Source: Variovorax sp. OK212
GTDB lineage: Bacteria; Pseudomonadota; Gammaproteobacteria; Burkholderiales; Burkholderiaceae_C
DNA: 64,000 nucleotides
Assembly (NCBI RefSeq): GCF_900112425.1
Contig: NZ_FOLP01000001.1
Coordinates: 434,001-498,000 of the forward strand
Direction: 5' to 3'
The notes under the pieces are model-generated. The model saw only the letters and a list, made by a program, of their open reading frames with translations. It was not told the DNA's origin and made no database searches. Made by a program: the position numbers and the translations under genes. Positions 45,680-53,604 of this stretch are shown here, piece by piece; the first letter of the stretch is position 1, and each line of letters opens with the position of its first letter.

Positions 45680-46822
45680 ATGACCGGCACCCGACAAGCT
45701 CACCACCCTGACCATTTCGACCTCCTCGTGGTCGGCGCCGGCATCGTCGGCCTGGCCCATGCCTACACCGCCGCGCAGCGCGGCCTGAAGGTGTGCGTGG
45801 TCGAACGCGACGCGGCCTGCATCGGCGCGTCGATCCGCAACTTCGGCTTCATCACCATCACCGGCCAGGCGCCGGGCGACACCTGGCGCCGCGCCATGCA
45901 TGCGCGCGAGGTGTGGCAGCAGATCGCGCCGTACGCGGGCATCGACATCGTGCACCGCCACCTCTGGCTCGCGGCCTACCGCCCCGAGGCGCACGACGTG
46001 CTCGAGGCCTTCATGCGCACCCCGATGGGCGAGGCCTGCGAACTGCTCGACGCGGCCGACGCGCAGGCCAAGGCGCCCGCGCTGAGCCTGGCCGACGCGC
46101 AGTCGGTGCTGTTCAGCCCGCACGAGTTGCGCGTGGAGTCGCGCACCGCCATCGGCCTGCTCGCGAACTGGCTGGCCGAGGTGCACGGCGTGACCTTCCG
46201 TTTCGGCGAATCCGTGCTCGAGGTGGCCGCGCCGCGCGTGCGCACCTCGCGCGGCACGCTGCACGCCGAGCGCGTGGCCGTGTGCACCAACACCGACCTG
46301 CACGGCCTGTTCGCCGAGCGCATTGCCGCGCACGAGCTCACGCTGTGCCGCCTGCAGATGCTGCGCGTGAAGCCCGAGGCGGGCTTTCGCCTGCCGGGCT
46401 CGGTGATGATGGACCTGAGCCTGGTGCGCTACGAGGGCTACAGCACCCTGCCCGAGGCCGCCGCGCTGCGTGCGCGGCTGCAGCGGGAAGAGGCGGCCTC
46501 GCTCGCGCACGGCATCCACCTGATCGTGGTGCAGAGCGCCGACGGCTCGCTGGTGGTGGGCGACTCGCACCACTACGGCGACGCGCCCGAGCCCTTCGCG
46601 ATGGAAGAGGTCGACCAGCTCATCCTGCGCCACCTGCGCAGCACGCTGAACCTGGAGACCGCGCAGATCACCGAGCGCTGGACCGGCGTGTACCCGTCGT
46701 CGAAGACCACGCCCTGCGTGATCGACGCGCCCGACGACGCCACGCGCGTGGTGCTGGTGACCAGCGGCAGCGGCGCGAGCACGGGCTTCGGCATTGCGCA
46801 CGACGTGTTCAACGCCTGGTGA
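45680..46822 (+). CDS. TIGR03364-type FAD-dependent oxidoreductase, aminophosphonate oxidase (PbfD-like)
   Basis: 380 residues of the DAO/glycine oxidase fold. The FAD motif is DLLVVGAGIVGLAHAYTAAQRG (about 15-36), followed by ERDAACIGASIRNFGFI, and the C-terminal TERWTGVYPSSKTTPCVIDAP and VTSGSGASTGFGIA. Members of this group accompany phosphonate genes, and the enzyme named PbfD has been reported to oxidise aminoethylphosphonate or its N-methyl form to phosphonoacetaldehyde. It is directly coupled to the importer. The enzyme that would use phosphonoacetaldehyde (PhnX or PhnY/PhnA) is not in the window. Confidence 0.85.
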   Translation: MTGTRQAHHPDHFDLLVVGAGIVGLAHAYTAAQRGLKVCVVERDAACIGASIRNFGFITITGQAPGDTWRRAMHAREVWQQIAPYAGIDIVHRHLWLAAYRPEAHDVLEAFMRTPMGEACELLDAADAQAKAPALSLADAQSVLFSPHELRVESRTAIGLLANWLAEVHGVTFRFGESVLEVAAPRVRTSRGTLHAERVAVCTNTDLHGLFAERIAAHELTLCRLQMLRVKPEAGFRLPGSVMMDLSLVRYEGYSTLPEAAALRARLQREEAASLAHGIHLIVVQSADGSLVVGDSHHYGDAPEPFAMEEVDQLILRHLRSTLNLETAQITERWTGVYPSSKTTPCVIDAPDDATRVVLVTSGSGASTGFGIAHDVFNAW

Positions 46823-46825
46823 TGC

Positions 46826-46849
46826 GGTGACGGGGTGACGGGGTGACGG
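46826..46849. repeat. Three 8-bp tandem repeats after the flavoenzyme stop
   Basis: GGTGACGG is repeated exactly three times, four bases after the stop codon at 46820-46822. As with the queC repeat, TGA recurs in different frames. Confidence 0.85.
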
Positions 46850-46883
46850 CGGCCGCCTCGCGCGGCACGGCGCGGCGTCCGAC

Positions 46884-46911
46884 TTGACGGTGGCGTGCGC
46901 GGACATAGCAT
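46884..46911 (+). promoter_or_regulatory. Sigma-70 promoter placing transcription start at or beside an ATG
   Basis: TTGACG (46884-46889) and TAGCAT (46906-46911) are separated by 16 bp. The -10 ends seven bases before the ATG at 46919, so the transcript would begin at about the start codon. Confidence 0.6.
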
Positions 46912-46918
46912 CCGCCCC

Positions 46919-47044
46919 ATGCGAAGCACAGCATTTGTCTTTCTCTTCTGCCTCGGCCTGATGACGGCCGCGTGCGACGACAAGCCCAAGCCCGGCGGGC
47001 CGATGCCCAAGGCGCTGGCGACTGTCGTGGCGCCCACGCGCTGA
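46919..47044 (+). CDS. Small putative lipoprotein (41 residues), possibly leaderless
   Basis: The frame reads MRSTAFVFLFCLGLMTAAC followed by DDKPKPGGPMPKALATVVAP and TR. A positive N-terminus, a hydrophobic core and a lipobox (LMTAAC, Cys at residue 19) predict a lipid-anchored protein of about 23 mature residues; Asp at +2 of the lipidated cysteine would favour inner-membrane retention in enteric bacteria. No ribosome site precedes the ATG but a good promoter does. Small proteins of this form are often missed. Function unknown. It precedes an MFS gene on the same strand. Confidence 0.65.
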   Translation: MRSTAFVFLFCLGLMTAACDDKPKPGGPMPKALATVVAPTR

Positions 47045-47143
47045 TCGGCTGCCGCATCCGGCTGCGCGGCAACCTTGGGTTGCCACGTGGCCGCGCTCCA
47101 CGCTTTTCCGTGCCGCGGGGTATCCTCGCCTCGGAGAAAAACA

Positions 47144-48406
47144 ATGACCAAAGAGACAACCGCCCATCAGGCGGATTCACGCTACGCCATGGTGCGCCTG
47201 GGCCTCACGCTGTTGATCATGACGGTCGGCAGCAGCGGCATGTATGTGGTGTCGGTGATGCTGCCCGCGGTGCAGGCCGAGTTCGGCGTGGCGCGCGCCG
47301 ATGCCTCGCTGCCCTACACGATGCTGATGCTGGGCTTCGGCTTCGGCGGGGTGCTCATGGGCAAGCTGGCCGACCGCGTCGGCGTGATGTGGCCACTGCT
47401 CATGGGCTCGGCCTTCCTGGGCGTGGGGTATGTCGCCACGGGGCTGTCGGGCGGCATCGTGTCGTTCACCGTTGCGCAGGCCTTGCTGGTGGGCCTGCTC
47501 GGCAGCTCGGTGGCCTTTGCGCCGCTGGTGGCCGACACCTCGCTGTGGTTCGTCAAGCGGCGCGGCATCGCGGTGGCGGTGTGCGCCAGCGGCAACTACC
47601 TGGCGGGCGCGGTGTGGCCGCCCATTGCGCAGCACTTCGTCGAAACCGTGGGCTGGCGCCAGACCTACATCGGCATGGGCATCTTCTGCGGCGTGACGAT
47701 GGCGCTGCTGGCGCTGTGCTTCCGTGCCCGGCCGCCGGCGCTGGCCGATGCGCCTGCGGCCAGCGCATCGCGCACCGGCGTCGCGCGCGACATGACGCGG
47801 CCCTTCGGCCTGAGCATGGGCTCCGCGCAGGGCCTGCTGTGCGTGGCCGGCGTGGCCTGCTGCGTGGCCATGGCGATGCCGCAGGTGCACATCGTGGCGT
47901 ACTGCGGCGACCTGGGCTACGGGCCGGCGCAGGGCGCGATGATGCTGTCGCTGATGCTGGGTTTCGGCATCGTGAGCCGGCTGGTGTCGGGCGCCATCTG
48001 CGACCGCATCGGCGGGCTGCGTACCTTGCTGCTCGGCGGCCTGCTCCAGTGCGTGGCGCTGCTGCTGTTCCTGCCGTTCGACGGGCTGGTGCCGCTGTAC
48101 GTGATCTCGGCGCTGTTCGGGCTGTTCCAGGGCGGCATCGTGCCCTCTTACGCCATCATCATCCGCGAGCACTTTCCGCCGAAGGAAGCCGGTGCGCGCG
48201 TGGGCACGGTGCTGATGTTCACGCTGTTCGGCATGGCGCTGGGCGGGTGGATGTCGGGCAAGGTGTTCGACCTCACGGGCAGCTACCACGCGGCCTTCCT
48301 GAACGGCATTGCGTTCAACCTCGTGAACGTGAGCATCGCGGCGTTCCTGCTGTTCAGGACGCTTCGCCGGCCAGGCGGCCTAGTGTCTGCATCGCCTGCT
48401 CGCTGA
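47144..48406 (+). CDS. MFS transporter
   Basis: 420 residues from ATG 47144, preceded by CGGAGAAAAACA. Twelve predicted membrane segments. The MFS loop motif between helices 2 and 3 appears as GGVLMGKLADRVGVMWPLL (about 67-85) and again in the second half as SGAICDRIGGLRTLLL. It resembles the monocarboxylate-transporter-like (oxalate/formate antiporter) branch of the superfamily, with HxxxIxxREHFPPKEAGARVG-type cytoplasmic segment near residue 345. Substrate unknown. Its last 53 bp overlap the convergent MocR gene. Confidence 0.87.
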   Translation: MTKETTAHQADSRYAMVRLGLTLLIMTVGSSGMYVVSVMLPAVQAEFGVARADASLPYTMLMLGFGFGGVLMGKLADRVGVMWPLLMGSAFLGVGYVATGLSGGIVSFTVAQALLVGLLGSSVAFAPLVADTSLWFVKRRGIAVAVCASGNYLAGAVWPPIAQHFVETVGWRQTYIGMGIFCGVTMALLALCFRARPPALADAPAASASRTGVARDMTRPFGLSMGSAQGLLCVAGVACCVAMAMPQVHIVAYCGDLGYGPAQGAMMLSLMLGFGIVSRLVSGAICDRIGGLRTLLLGGLLQCVALLLFLPFDGLVPLYVISALFGLFQGGIVPSYAIIIREHFPPKEAGARVGTVLMFTLFGMALGGWMSGKVFDLTGSYHAAFLNGIAFNLVNVSIAAFLLFRTLRRPGGLVSASPAR

Positions 48407-49781
48407 GCGAATCCCAGGGGTGGCCGTAGTTGAGCCGCAGGCAGTGGGTGAAGGCGCGCGTGGCCGAGAAGATCGGCCCCGGCGCCACGCTGATGCCCCG
48501 CTCCAGTGCCTTGCGGTGGATCTCCAGCGCGTTCGCCCGCGCCGGCAGCTCGACCCACAGGAAGTAGCCGCCCAGCGGCCGCGTGGCGCGCGTGCCCGCC
48601 GGAAAGTAGTGCCCCACGGCCTGCGCGAAGGTGGCCTGCTGCAACGCCAGCGTCTGCCGCAGCTTGCGCAGGTGCTTGTCGAGCCCGCCCTTTTCCAGGT
48701 AGCCCGCCAGCGCGAGCTGCGACGGCACCGAGGTGGCCAGCGTGGTCGTGAGCTTCTCGCGCGCGACCTGGTGCGCGAAGCGCCCGGCCGACGCCCAGCC
48801 GATGCGGTAGCCCGGCGCCAGGCACTTGGAGAACGATGAGCAGTGCAGCACCAGCCCCTGCGTGTCGAAGGCCTTGGCCGGTGCGGGACGCCGCTCGCCG
48901 AAGTAGAGCTCGGCGTACACGTCGTCCTCGATCAGCGGCAATCGGTGCCGCGCCAGCAGCTCGACCAGCGCCTTCTTCTTCGCGTCGGGCATCAGGCTGC
49001 CCAGCGGGTTCTGGAAGGTGGTCATGAGCCAGCAGGCGGTGGGCTTGTGGGCCGCGATGGCCGCTTCGAGCGCGCCCAGGTCGATGCCTTCGCCCGGATG
49101 CGTCGGCACCTCGATGGCGCGCAGGCCGCGGCGCTCCAGCGCCTGCAGCGCGGCATAGAAGGTGGGCGACTCGACGATCACCGCGTCGCCCGGCCGGGTG
49201 ACCGCCGCCAGGCACAGGTTGAGCGCCTCGAGCGCGCCGTTGGTCACCACGATCTCCTCGGCCGGCGACTGGATGCCTTCGGCCAGGTAGCGCAGCGCGA
49301 TCTGCCGGCGCAGCGCCGCGCTGCCGGGCGTGAGGTCGTCCACCGTGCTCCACGGGTCGAGCGACTTGGCGCTGGCGGCCATGAACTGGCCGAGCCGCGC
49401 CAGCGGGAACAGCAGCGGGCTCGGAAAGGCGGAGCCGAAGGGCACCACCTTGCGCGACATGCTGGCTTCGAGAATGTCGAACACCTGGCCGCTCACGTCC
49501 AGCGACAGCGGCCCGCCGGCCGGGCGCGAGGTGTGGGTGGACTCGGGCGGCGCATCGCGCAGGCCGCCGCCGGTCACGTAGTAGCCCGAGCGGTCGCGTG
49601 CGCGCACCAGCCCGCGCGCCTCCAGCAGGTAATAGGCCTGGAACACGGTCGAAGCGCTGACGCCGCGGCTTTCGCCGGTGAGGCGCACCGAGGGCAGGCG
49701 GTCGCCGGTCTTCAGCGTGCCGTTGCGGATCGAGGCCTCGATGTCGGCAGCCAAGGCTTCGTAGCGCTTCATCGCGCCCAT
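48354..49781 (-). CDS. MocR-type regulator (GntR HTH fused to PLP aminotransferase-like domain)
   Basis: 475 residues from ATG 49781; an in-frame ATG nine bases downstream (49772, MKRYEAL) is equally possible, and a start at 49886 is unlikely. The winged HTH (about 5-70: DRLPSVRLTGESRGVSASTVFQAYYLLEARGLV) is followed by a fold type I aminotransferase domain with the PLP lysine in CSSFSKCLAPGYRIGW (about 323). MocR proteins usually control a nearby gene after binding PLP. Three direct repeats of ATCTGCA upstream are a plausible binding site. Possible targets are the DUF2970 and cytochrome genes or the MFS gene. Confidence 0.9.
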   Translation of the reverse strand: MGAMKRYEALAADIEASIRNGTLKTGDRLPSVRLTGESRGVSASTVFQAYYLLEARGLVRARDRSGYYVTGGGLRDAPPESTHTSRPAGGPLSLDVSGQVFDILEASMSRKVVPFGSAFPSPLLFPLARLGQFMAASAKSLDPWSTVDDLTPGSAALRRQIALRYLAEGIQSPAEEIVVTNGALEALNLCLAAVTRPGDAVIVESPTFYAALQALERRGLRAIEVPTHPGEGIDLGALEAAIAAHKPTACWLMTTFQNPLGSLMPDAKKKALVELLARHRLPLIEDDVYAELYFGERRPAPAKAFDTQGLVLHCSSFSKCLAPGYRIGWASAGRFAHQVAREKLTTTLATSVPSQLALAGYLEKGGLDKHLRKLRQTLALQQATFAQAVGHYFPAGTRATRPLGGYFLWVELPARANALEIHRKALERGISVAPGPIFSATRAFTHCLRLNYGHPWDSLSEQAMQTLGRLAGEAS

Positions 49782-49811
49782 CGCGGGGTGGGGTCCATGC
49801 GGCAGGACTTT

Positions 49812-49856
49812 ATCTGCACCGGCCGATCTGCACTGGTCAATTGGAGTGAATCTGCA
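49812..49856. promoter_or_regulatory. Three direct repeats, putative MocR site
   Basis: ATCTGCA occurs at 49812-49818, 49826-49832 and 49850-49856, at 14- and 24-bp intervals, in the gap between the divergent MocR and DUF2970 genes. MocR regulators are known to use spaced direct repeats. Confidence 0.55.
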
Positions 49857-49894
49857 TCTGTTTTTTATGGCCCGTTGGGTCCACACTTGATGCC

Positions 49895-50083
49895 ATGTCC
49901 AATCTCATGGGCGCCGTGCGCGCCGTTCTCTGGAGCTTCATCGGGCTGGGCGGCCGCCGCGCCGACGCCGACAAGCGGACCTCGCAGGTCGGCATCCTGC
50001 CGCTGATCGGCGTGGCACTGGTGTTGGTGCTGCTGCTGATCGCCGGGCTGATGGCACTGGCGCACTACGTCGCCGGCGCATGA
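49895..50083 (+). CDS. DUF2970 family small membrane protein
   Basis: 62 residues: MSNLMGAVRAVLWSFIGLGGR at the N-terminus fits DUF2970 (AxxxVxWSFxGxR), then a charged stretch and one strong membrane helix (GILPLIGVALVLVLLLIAGLMAL in outline, about residues 33-56). In Burkholderiales such proteins occur near cytochrome or respiratory genes. The stop overlaps the start of the cytochrome gene (ATGA), suggesting coupled synthesis. Function unknown. Confidence 0.85.
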   Translation: MSNLMGAVRAVLWSFIGLGGRRADADKRTSQVGILPLIGVALVLVLLLIAGLMALAHYVAGA

Positions 50084-50826
50084 AGCGCGGGCTGCGGTTT
50101 CTCGCGCTCGGGCTGCTGCTCGCCTGGCAGGCCCTGGCGGGCGCGGCCACGCCTACGCCCACGCCCGCCCCCGTGCCCGACACCATCGAGCAGCGCGTGG
50201 CCGCCTGCATCGCCTGCCACGGCCGCGAGGGCGCGACCAGCAACGCGGGCTACTTTCCGCGCCTGGCGGGCAAGCCGGCCGGCTACCTGTTCAACCAGCT
50301 CGTGAGCTTTCGCGACGGGCGCCGCTTCAACACCGACATGGCGTACATGGTGCAGCACATGTCAGACGCCTACCTGCACGAGATTGCCGACTACTTCGCG
50401 GGGCTCGACCTGCCGTACCCGCCGGTCTCGCCCGCGAGCGACGCCACGCCCGAGGTGCTCGCGCGCGGCCGCATGCTCGCGCTGCAGGGCGACCCGGCGC
50501 GCAAGCTGCCCGCGTGCGTGCAATGCCACGGCGCCGCGCTCACGGGCGTGCAGCCCGCCACGCCGGGGCTGCTGGGCCTGCCGCGCCTGTACCTGGCCTC
50601 GCAGCTGGGTGCATGGCTCACCAACGAGCGGCACGCGCAGGCGCCCGATTGCATGGCCGAGGTCGGCCGCCGCATGTGGACCTCCGACGTGAACGCCGTC
50701 GCCAGCTGGCTGACCACGCAGCCGGTGCCGGCCGATGCCAAGCCCGCCGCGTCGCTGCCCGCGCCGATGCCCATCGCCTGCGGCGGCACCACCGGCACGA
50801 CCAGCACCACCGGAGCGAGCAAGTGA
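50080..50826 (+). CDS. Dihaem c-type cytochrome (cytochrome c4-like)
   Basis: 248 residues with a signal peptide (MKRGLRFLALGLLLAWQALA to GAA, about 1-23). Haem motifs CIACH (about residues 43-47) and CVQCH (about 146-150) define two class I domains; the distal ligands may be Met residues in MAYMVQHMSD and later. The tail is Thr/Gly-rich. It is periplasmic and would carry electrons from a dehydrogenase to the oxidases. It sits between the DUF2970 gene and a three-haem cytochrome. Confidence 0.88.
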   Translation: MKRGLRFLALGLLLAWQALAGAATPTPTPAPVPDTIEQRVAACIACHGREGATSNAGYFPRLAGKPAGYLFNQLVSFRDGRRFNTDMAYMVQHMSDAYLHEIADYFAGLDLPYPPVSPASDATPEVLARGRMLALQGDPARKLPACVQCHGAALTGVQPATPGLLGLPRLYLASQLGAWLTNERHAQAPDCMAEVGRRMWTSDVNAVASWLTTQPVPADAKPAASLPAPMPIACGGTTGTTSTTGASK

Positions 50827-50839
50827 CGGGGCCACGTTC

Positions 50840-52123
50840 ATGAAACTTCGCAATGTCGGCTGGACGCTGCTGAGCCTCTTCGTGCTGGTGGCCGTGGCCG
50901 CCGGCATCGTCGTCGCGCTGAACCTGCGCGGCGAAGACCCATTGCCCGAGAAGGCCGAAGCCTTCCAGGCCACGCCGCAGCTCGTCGAGCGCGGGCGCTA
51001 CCTCGCGCTGGCCGGCAACTGCGCCGGCTGCCACACCACGCGCGGCGGCCGGCCCTATGCGGGCGGCGTGCCGATCGACACGCCTTTCGGCACCATCTAC
51101 GCGAGCAACCTCACGCCCGACGACGGCACCGGCATCGGCAGCTGGAGCAGCGCGCACTTCTGGCGCGCCATGCACAACGGCCGCGGCAAGGACGGCCGGC
51201 TGCTGTACCCCGCGTTCCCGTACCCCAACTTCACGCAGGTGACGCGCGACGACGCCGACGCCATCTACGCCTACCTGCGCAGCGTGCCGGCCGCGGTGCA
51301 GGAAAACCGGCCGCACCGGCTGCGCTTTCCGTACGACACGCAGGCGGCGCTCGCGGTGTGGCGCGCGCTGTCGTTCAAGCCCGAGCCCTTCGTGGCCAGC
51401 GCGGGAAAGCCCGCCGAATGGAACCGCGGGGCGTACCTGGTCAACGGCCTGGGCCATTGCATCGCCTGCCACGGCCCGCGCAATTCGCTGGGCGCGACGG
51501 ACACCAGCCTGGGCCTCTCCGGCGGCCTCATCGCGGTGGAGAACTGGTATGCGCCGTCGCTCACCGACCCGCATCAGGCCGGCGTGGCCGACTGGCCCGC
51601 GGCCGACGTGGTGGCGCTGCTGAAGAACGGCGTCTCGCCGCGCGGCTCCGTCATGGGGCCGATGGCCGACGTGGTGTTCCGCAGCACGCAGTACCTGAGC
51701 GAGGCCGACCTGGGCGCGATGGCGAGCTACCTCAAGGACCTGCCCAAGGCCGAGGCAGTCGAAGTGGCAACGGCAACCAAGGCGCCCATCCGCCGCGACG
51801 CCGGCACCATGGCGCGCGGCGCGAAGATCTACGACCAGCGCTGCGCCTACTGCCACGGCGACCAGGGGCAGGGCGCGGCCGGCGCCTACCCGCCGCTCGC
51901 GGGCAACCGCGCCGTCAACATGGCGCAGCCCACCAACCTGATCCAGGTGGTCTCGCACGGCGGCTTCCTGCCCACGACCGCGGGCAACCCGCGCCCCTAT
52001 GGCATGCCGCCGTTCGGGCAGGTGCTCGACGCGGCCGACGTGGCGGCCGTGCTGACCTATGTGCGCGGTTCGTGGGGCAACGACAGCGCGCCGGTCACGC
52101 AACTCGACACCATGCGGCGCTGA
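50840..52123 (+). CDS. Trihaem c-type cytochrome, dehydrogenase cytochrome-subunit type
   Basis: 427 residues. An N-terminal anchor (about 8-29) precedes three haem sites: CAGCH (about 61-65), CIACH (about 207-211) and CAYCH (about 335-339). The order and spacing match the cytochrome subunit of membrane-bound alcohol, gluconate or sorbitol dehydrogenases (GGVPIDTPFGTIYASNLTPD, ATRSVP-like PDDA..YAYLRSVP, SLKNGV-like LLKNGVSPRGSVMGPM). No catalytic flavoprotein or PQQ subunit is next to it, so its electron donor is unknown. Confidence 0.88.
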   Translation: MKLRNVGWTLLSLFVLVAVAAGIVVALNLRGEDPLPEKAEAFQATPQLVERGRYLALAGNCAGCHTTRGGRPYAGGVPIDTPFGTIYASNLTPDDGTGIGSWSSAHFWRAMHNGRGKDGRLLYPAFPYPNFTQVTRDDADAIYAYLRSVPAAVQENRPHRLRFPYDTQAALAVWRALSFKPEPFVASAGKPAEWNRGAYLVNGLGHCIACHGPRNSLGATDTSLGLSGGLIAVENWYAPSLTDPHQAGVADWPAADVVALLKNGVSPRGSVMGPMADVVFRSTQYLSEADLGAMASYLKDLPKAEAVEVATATKAPIRRDAGTMARGAKIYDQRCAYCHGDQGQGAAGAYPPLAGNRAVNMAQPTNLIQVVSHGGFLPTTAGNPRPYGMPPFGQVLDAADVAAVLTYVRGSWGNDSAPVTQLDTMRR

Positions 52124-52153
52124 GGTCCGGGCACCGGCCGTCGGCCGCCGGCT

Positions 52154-53545
52154 TCAGGCCGTGTGCGGGTGGCGCGCGCCGTCGTACAGCGTGCGCGCCA
52201 GGTCGCGGTGCCGCGCCAGCAGCGGCGCGAGCTCCAGCCCGGTGAAGCGGCCGTCGCGCACGCGCACCGCGCCGTCGATCACGCTCAGCGACACCGTGCC
52301 CGGCGTGCAGAACACCAGCGCCGCCACCGGGTCGTGCCCCGCGCCCGCATGCGCCACGCCGCGCAGATCGAAGGCCACGATGTCCGCCGACATGCCCGGC
52401 GCCAGCGCGCCGATGTCGTCGCGCCCGAGCACGCGCGCGCCGCCCAGCGTGGCGATCTCCAGCGCCTCGCGCGCCGTCATGGCGGCCGGCCCGTGGCCCA
52501 CGCGCTGCAGCAGCAGGGCCTGGCGCGCCTCGCCCAGCATGTGCGCGCCGTCGTTCGACGCGCTGCCGTCCACGCCCAGCCCCACGGGCACCCCCGCGCG
52601 GCGCATGGCGCCGATGGGCGCGATGCCCGAGGCCAGCCGCATGTTGGAACAGGGGCAGTGCGCCACGCCGGTGCCGGTGCGCCCGAACAGCGCGATGCCG
52701 GCCTCGTCGAGCTTCACGCAGTGCGCGTGCCACACGTCGGGGCCGACCCAGCCCAGGTCCTGTGCGTACTCGGCTGGCGTCATGCCGAACTTCTCGCGCG
52801 AGTACGCCACGTCGTTGTCGTTCTCGGCCAGGTGCGTGTGCAGCGACACGCCGCGCTCGCGCGCCAGTTCGGCCGACAGGCGCATCAGGTCGCGCGACAC
52901 CGAGAACGGCGAGCATGGCGCCAGCACGATGCGGCGCATCGAGTGGCGCGACGCGTCGTGCCAGCGGCCGATGAGGCGCTCGCTGTCGCGCAGGATGGCG
53001 TCTTCGGTTTCCACCACCTCGTCGGGCGGCAGGCCGCCGGCGCTGCGGCCCACGCTCATGCTGCCGCGCGCCGCGTGAAAGCGCATGCCCATCGCGTCGG
53101 CCGCCTCGATGGAATCGTCGAGCCTCGAACCGTTGGGAAACAGGTAGAGGTGGTCGCTGGTGGTGGTGCAGCCCGAGAGCATCAGCTCGGCCATGGCGGT
53201 CTGCGTCGACACGCGGATCATCTCGGGCGTGAGGCGCGCCCACAGAAGGTACAGGTTCGTGAGCCAGCCGAACAGCTCGGCGTCCTGCGCCTCGGGCACT
53301 GCGCGCGTGAGGCTCTGGTACATGTGGTGGTGCGTATTGACCAGCCCGGGCATCACCACGTGGCCCTGCATGTCGAGCGCCTCGGCCTGGCCGTTGCGCA
53401 GCGCGTCGAGGTACGCGGCGGGCAGCTCGGCCGTGGGCCCCGCCCAGGCCACGGCGGGCCCGTCGCACACCACGGCGCCGTCGGCGATTTCGCGCCGCGC
53501 GGCGTCCATGGTGACCAGAACGTCGGCATGTCGAAGGATCAGCAT
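52154..53545 (-). CDS. 8-Oxoguanine deaminase-like amidohydrolase
   Basis: 463 residues from ATG 53545 (MLILRHADVLVTMD). Amidohydrolase-fold metal site residues are visible: NTHHHMYQSLTRA (about 70-82), the THLAEND His (about 243), HAHCVKL (about 279) and the aspartate in GLGVDGSASNDGAH (about 330). The HHHMYQ..TRA form is typical of 8-oxoguanine deaminases rather than of cytosine or guanine deaminases, though hydroxyatrazine hydrolases are close relatives. It would turn 8-oxoguanine into urate in the cytoplasm. A 5'-nucleotidase gene lies upstream on the same strand. Confidence 0.82.
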   Translation of the reverse strand: MLILRHADVLVTMDAARREIADGAVVCDGPAVAWAGPTAELPAAYLDALRNGQAEALDMQGHVVMPGLVNTHHHMYQSLTRAVPEAQDAELFGWLTNLYLLWARLTPEMIRVSTQTAMAELMLSGCTTTSDHLYLFPNGSRLDDSIEAADAMGMRFHAARGSMSVGRSAGGLPPDEVVETEDAILRDSERLIGRWHDASRHSMRRIVLAPCSPFSVSRDLMRLSAELARERGVSLHTHLAENDNDVAYSREKFGMTPAEYAQDLGWVGPDVWHAHCVKLDEAGIALFGRTGTGVAHCPCSNMRLASGIAPIGAMRRAGVPVGLGVDGSASNDGAHMLGEARQALLLQRVGHGPAAMTAREALEIATLGGARVLGRDDIGALAPGMSADIVAFDLRGVAHAGAGHDPVAALVFCTPGTVSLSVIDGAVRVRDGRFTGLELAPLLARHRDLARTLYDGARHPHTA

Positions 53546-53604
53546 GCCGGCATTCTTGCGCGCGCTCAGGGCGCGGGCAAGCCCATCGCGGGGCCGCGCG
53601 GGGT

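Noticed and set aside
43739..47167. A 1142-codon open frame on the minus strand
   Set aside because: It lies opposite the aminophosphonate importer genes, is His/Arg/Gln-rich with no domain, and results from strong GC bias at codon positions.
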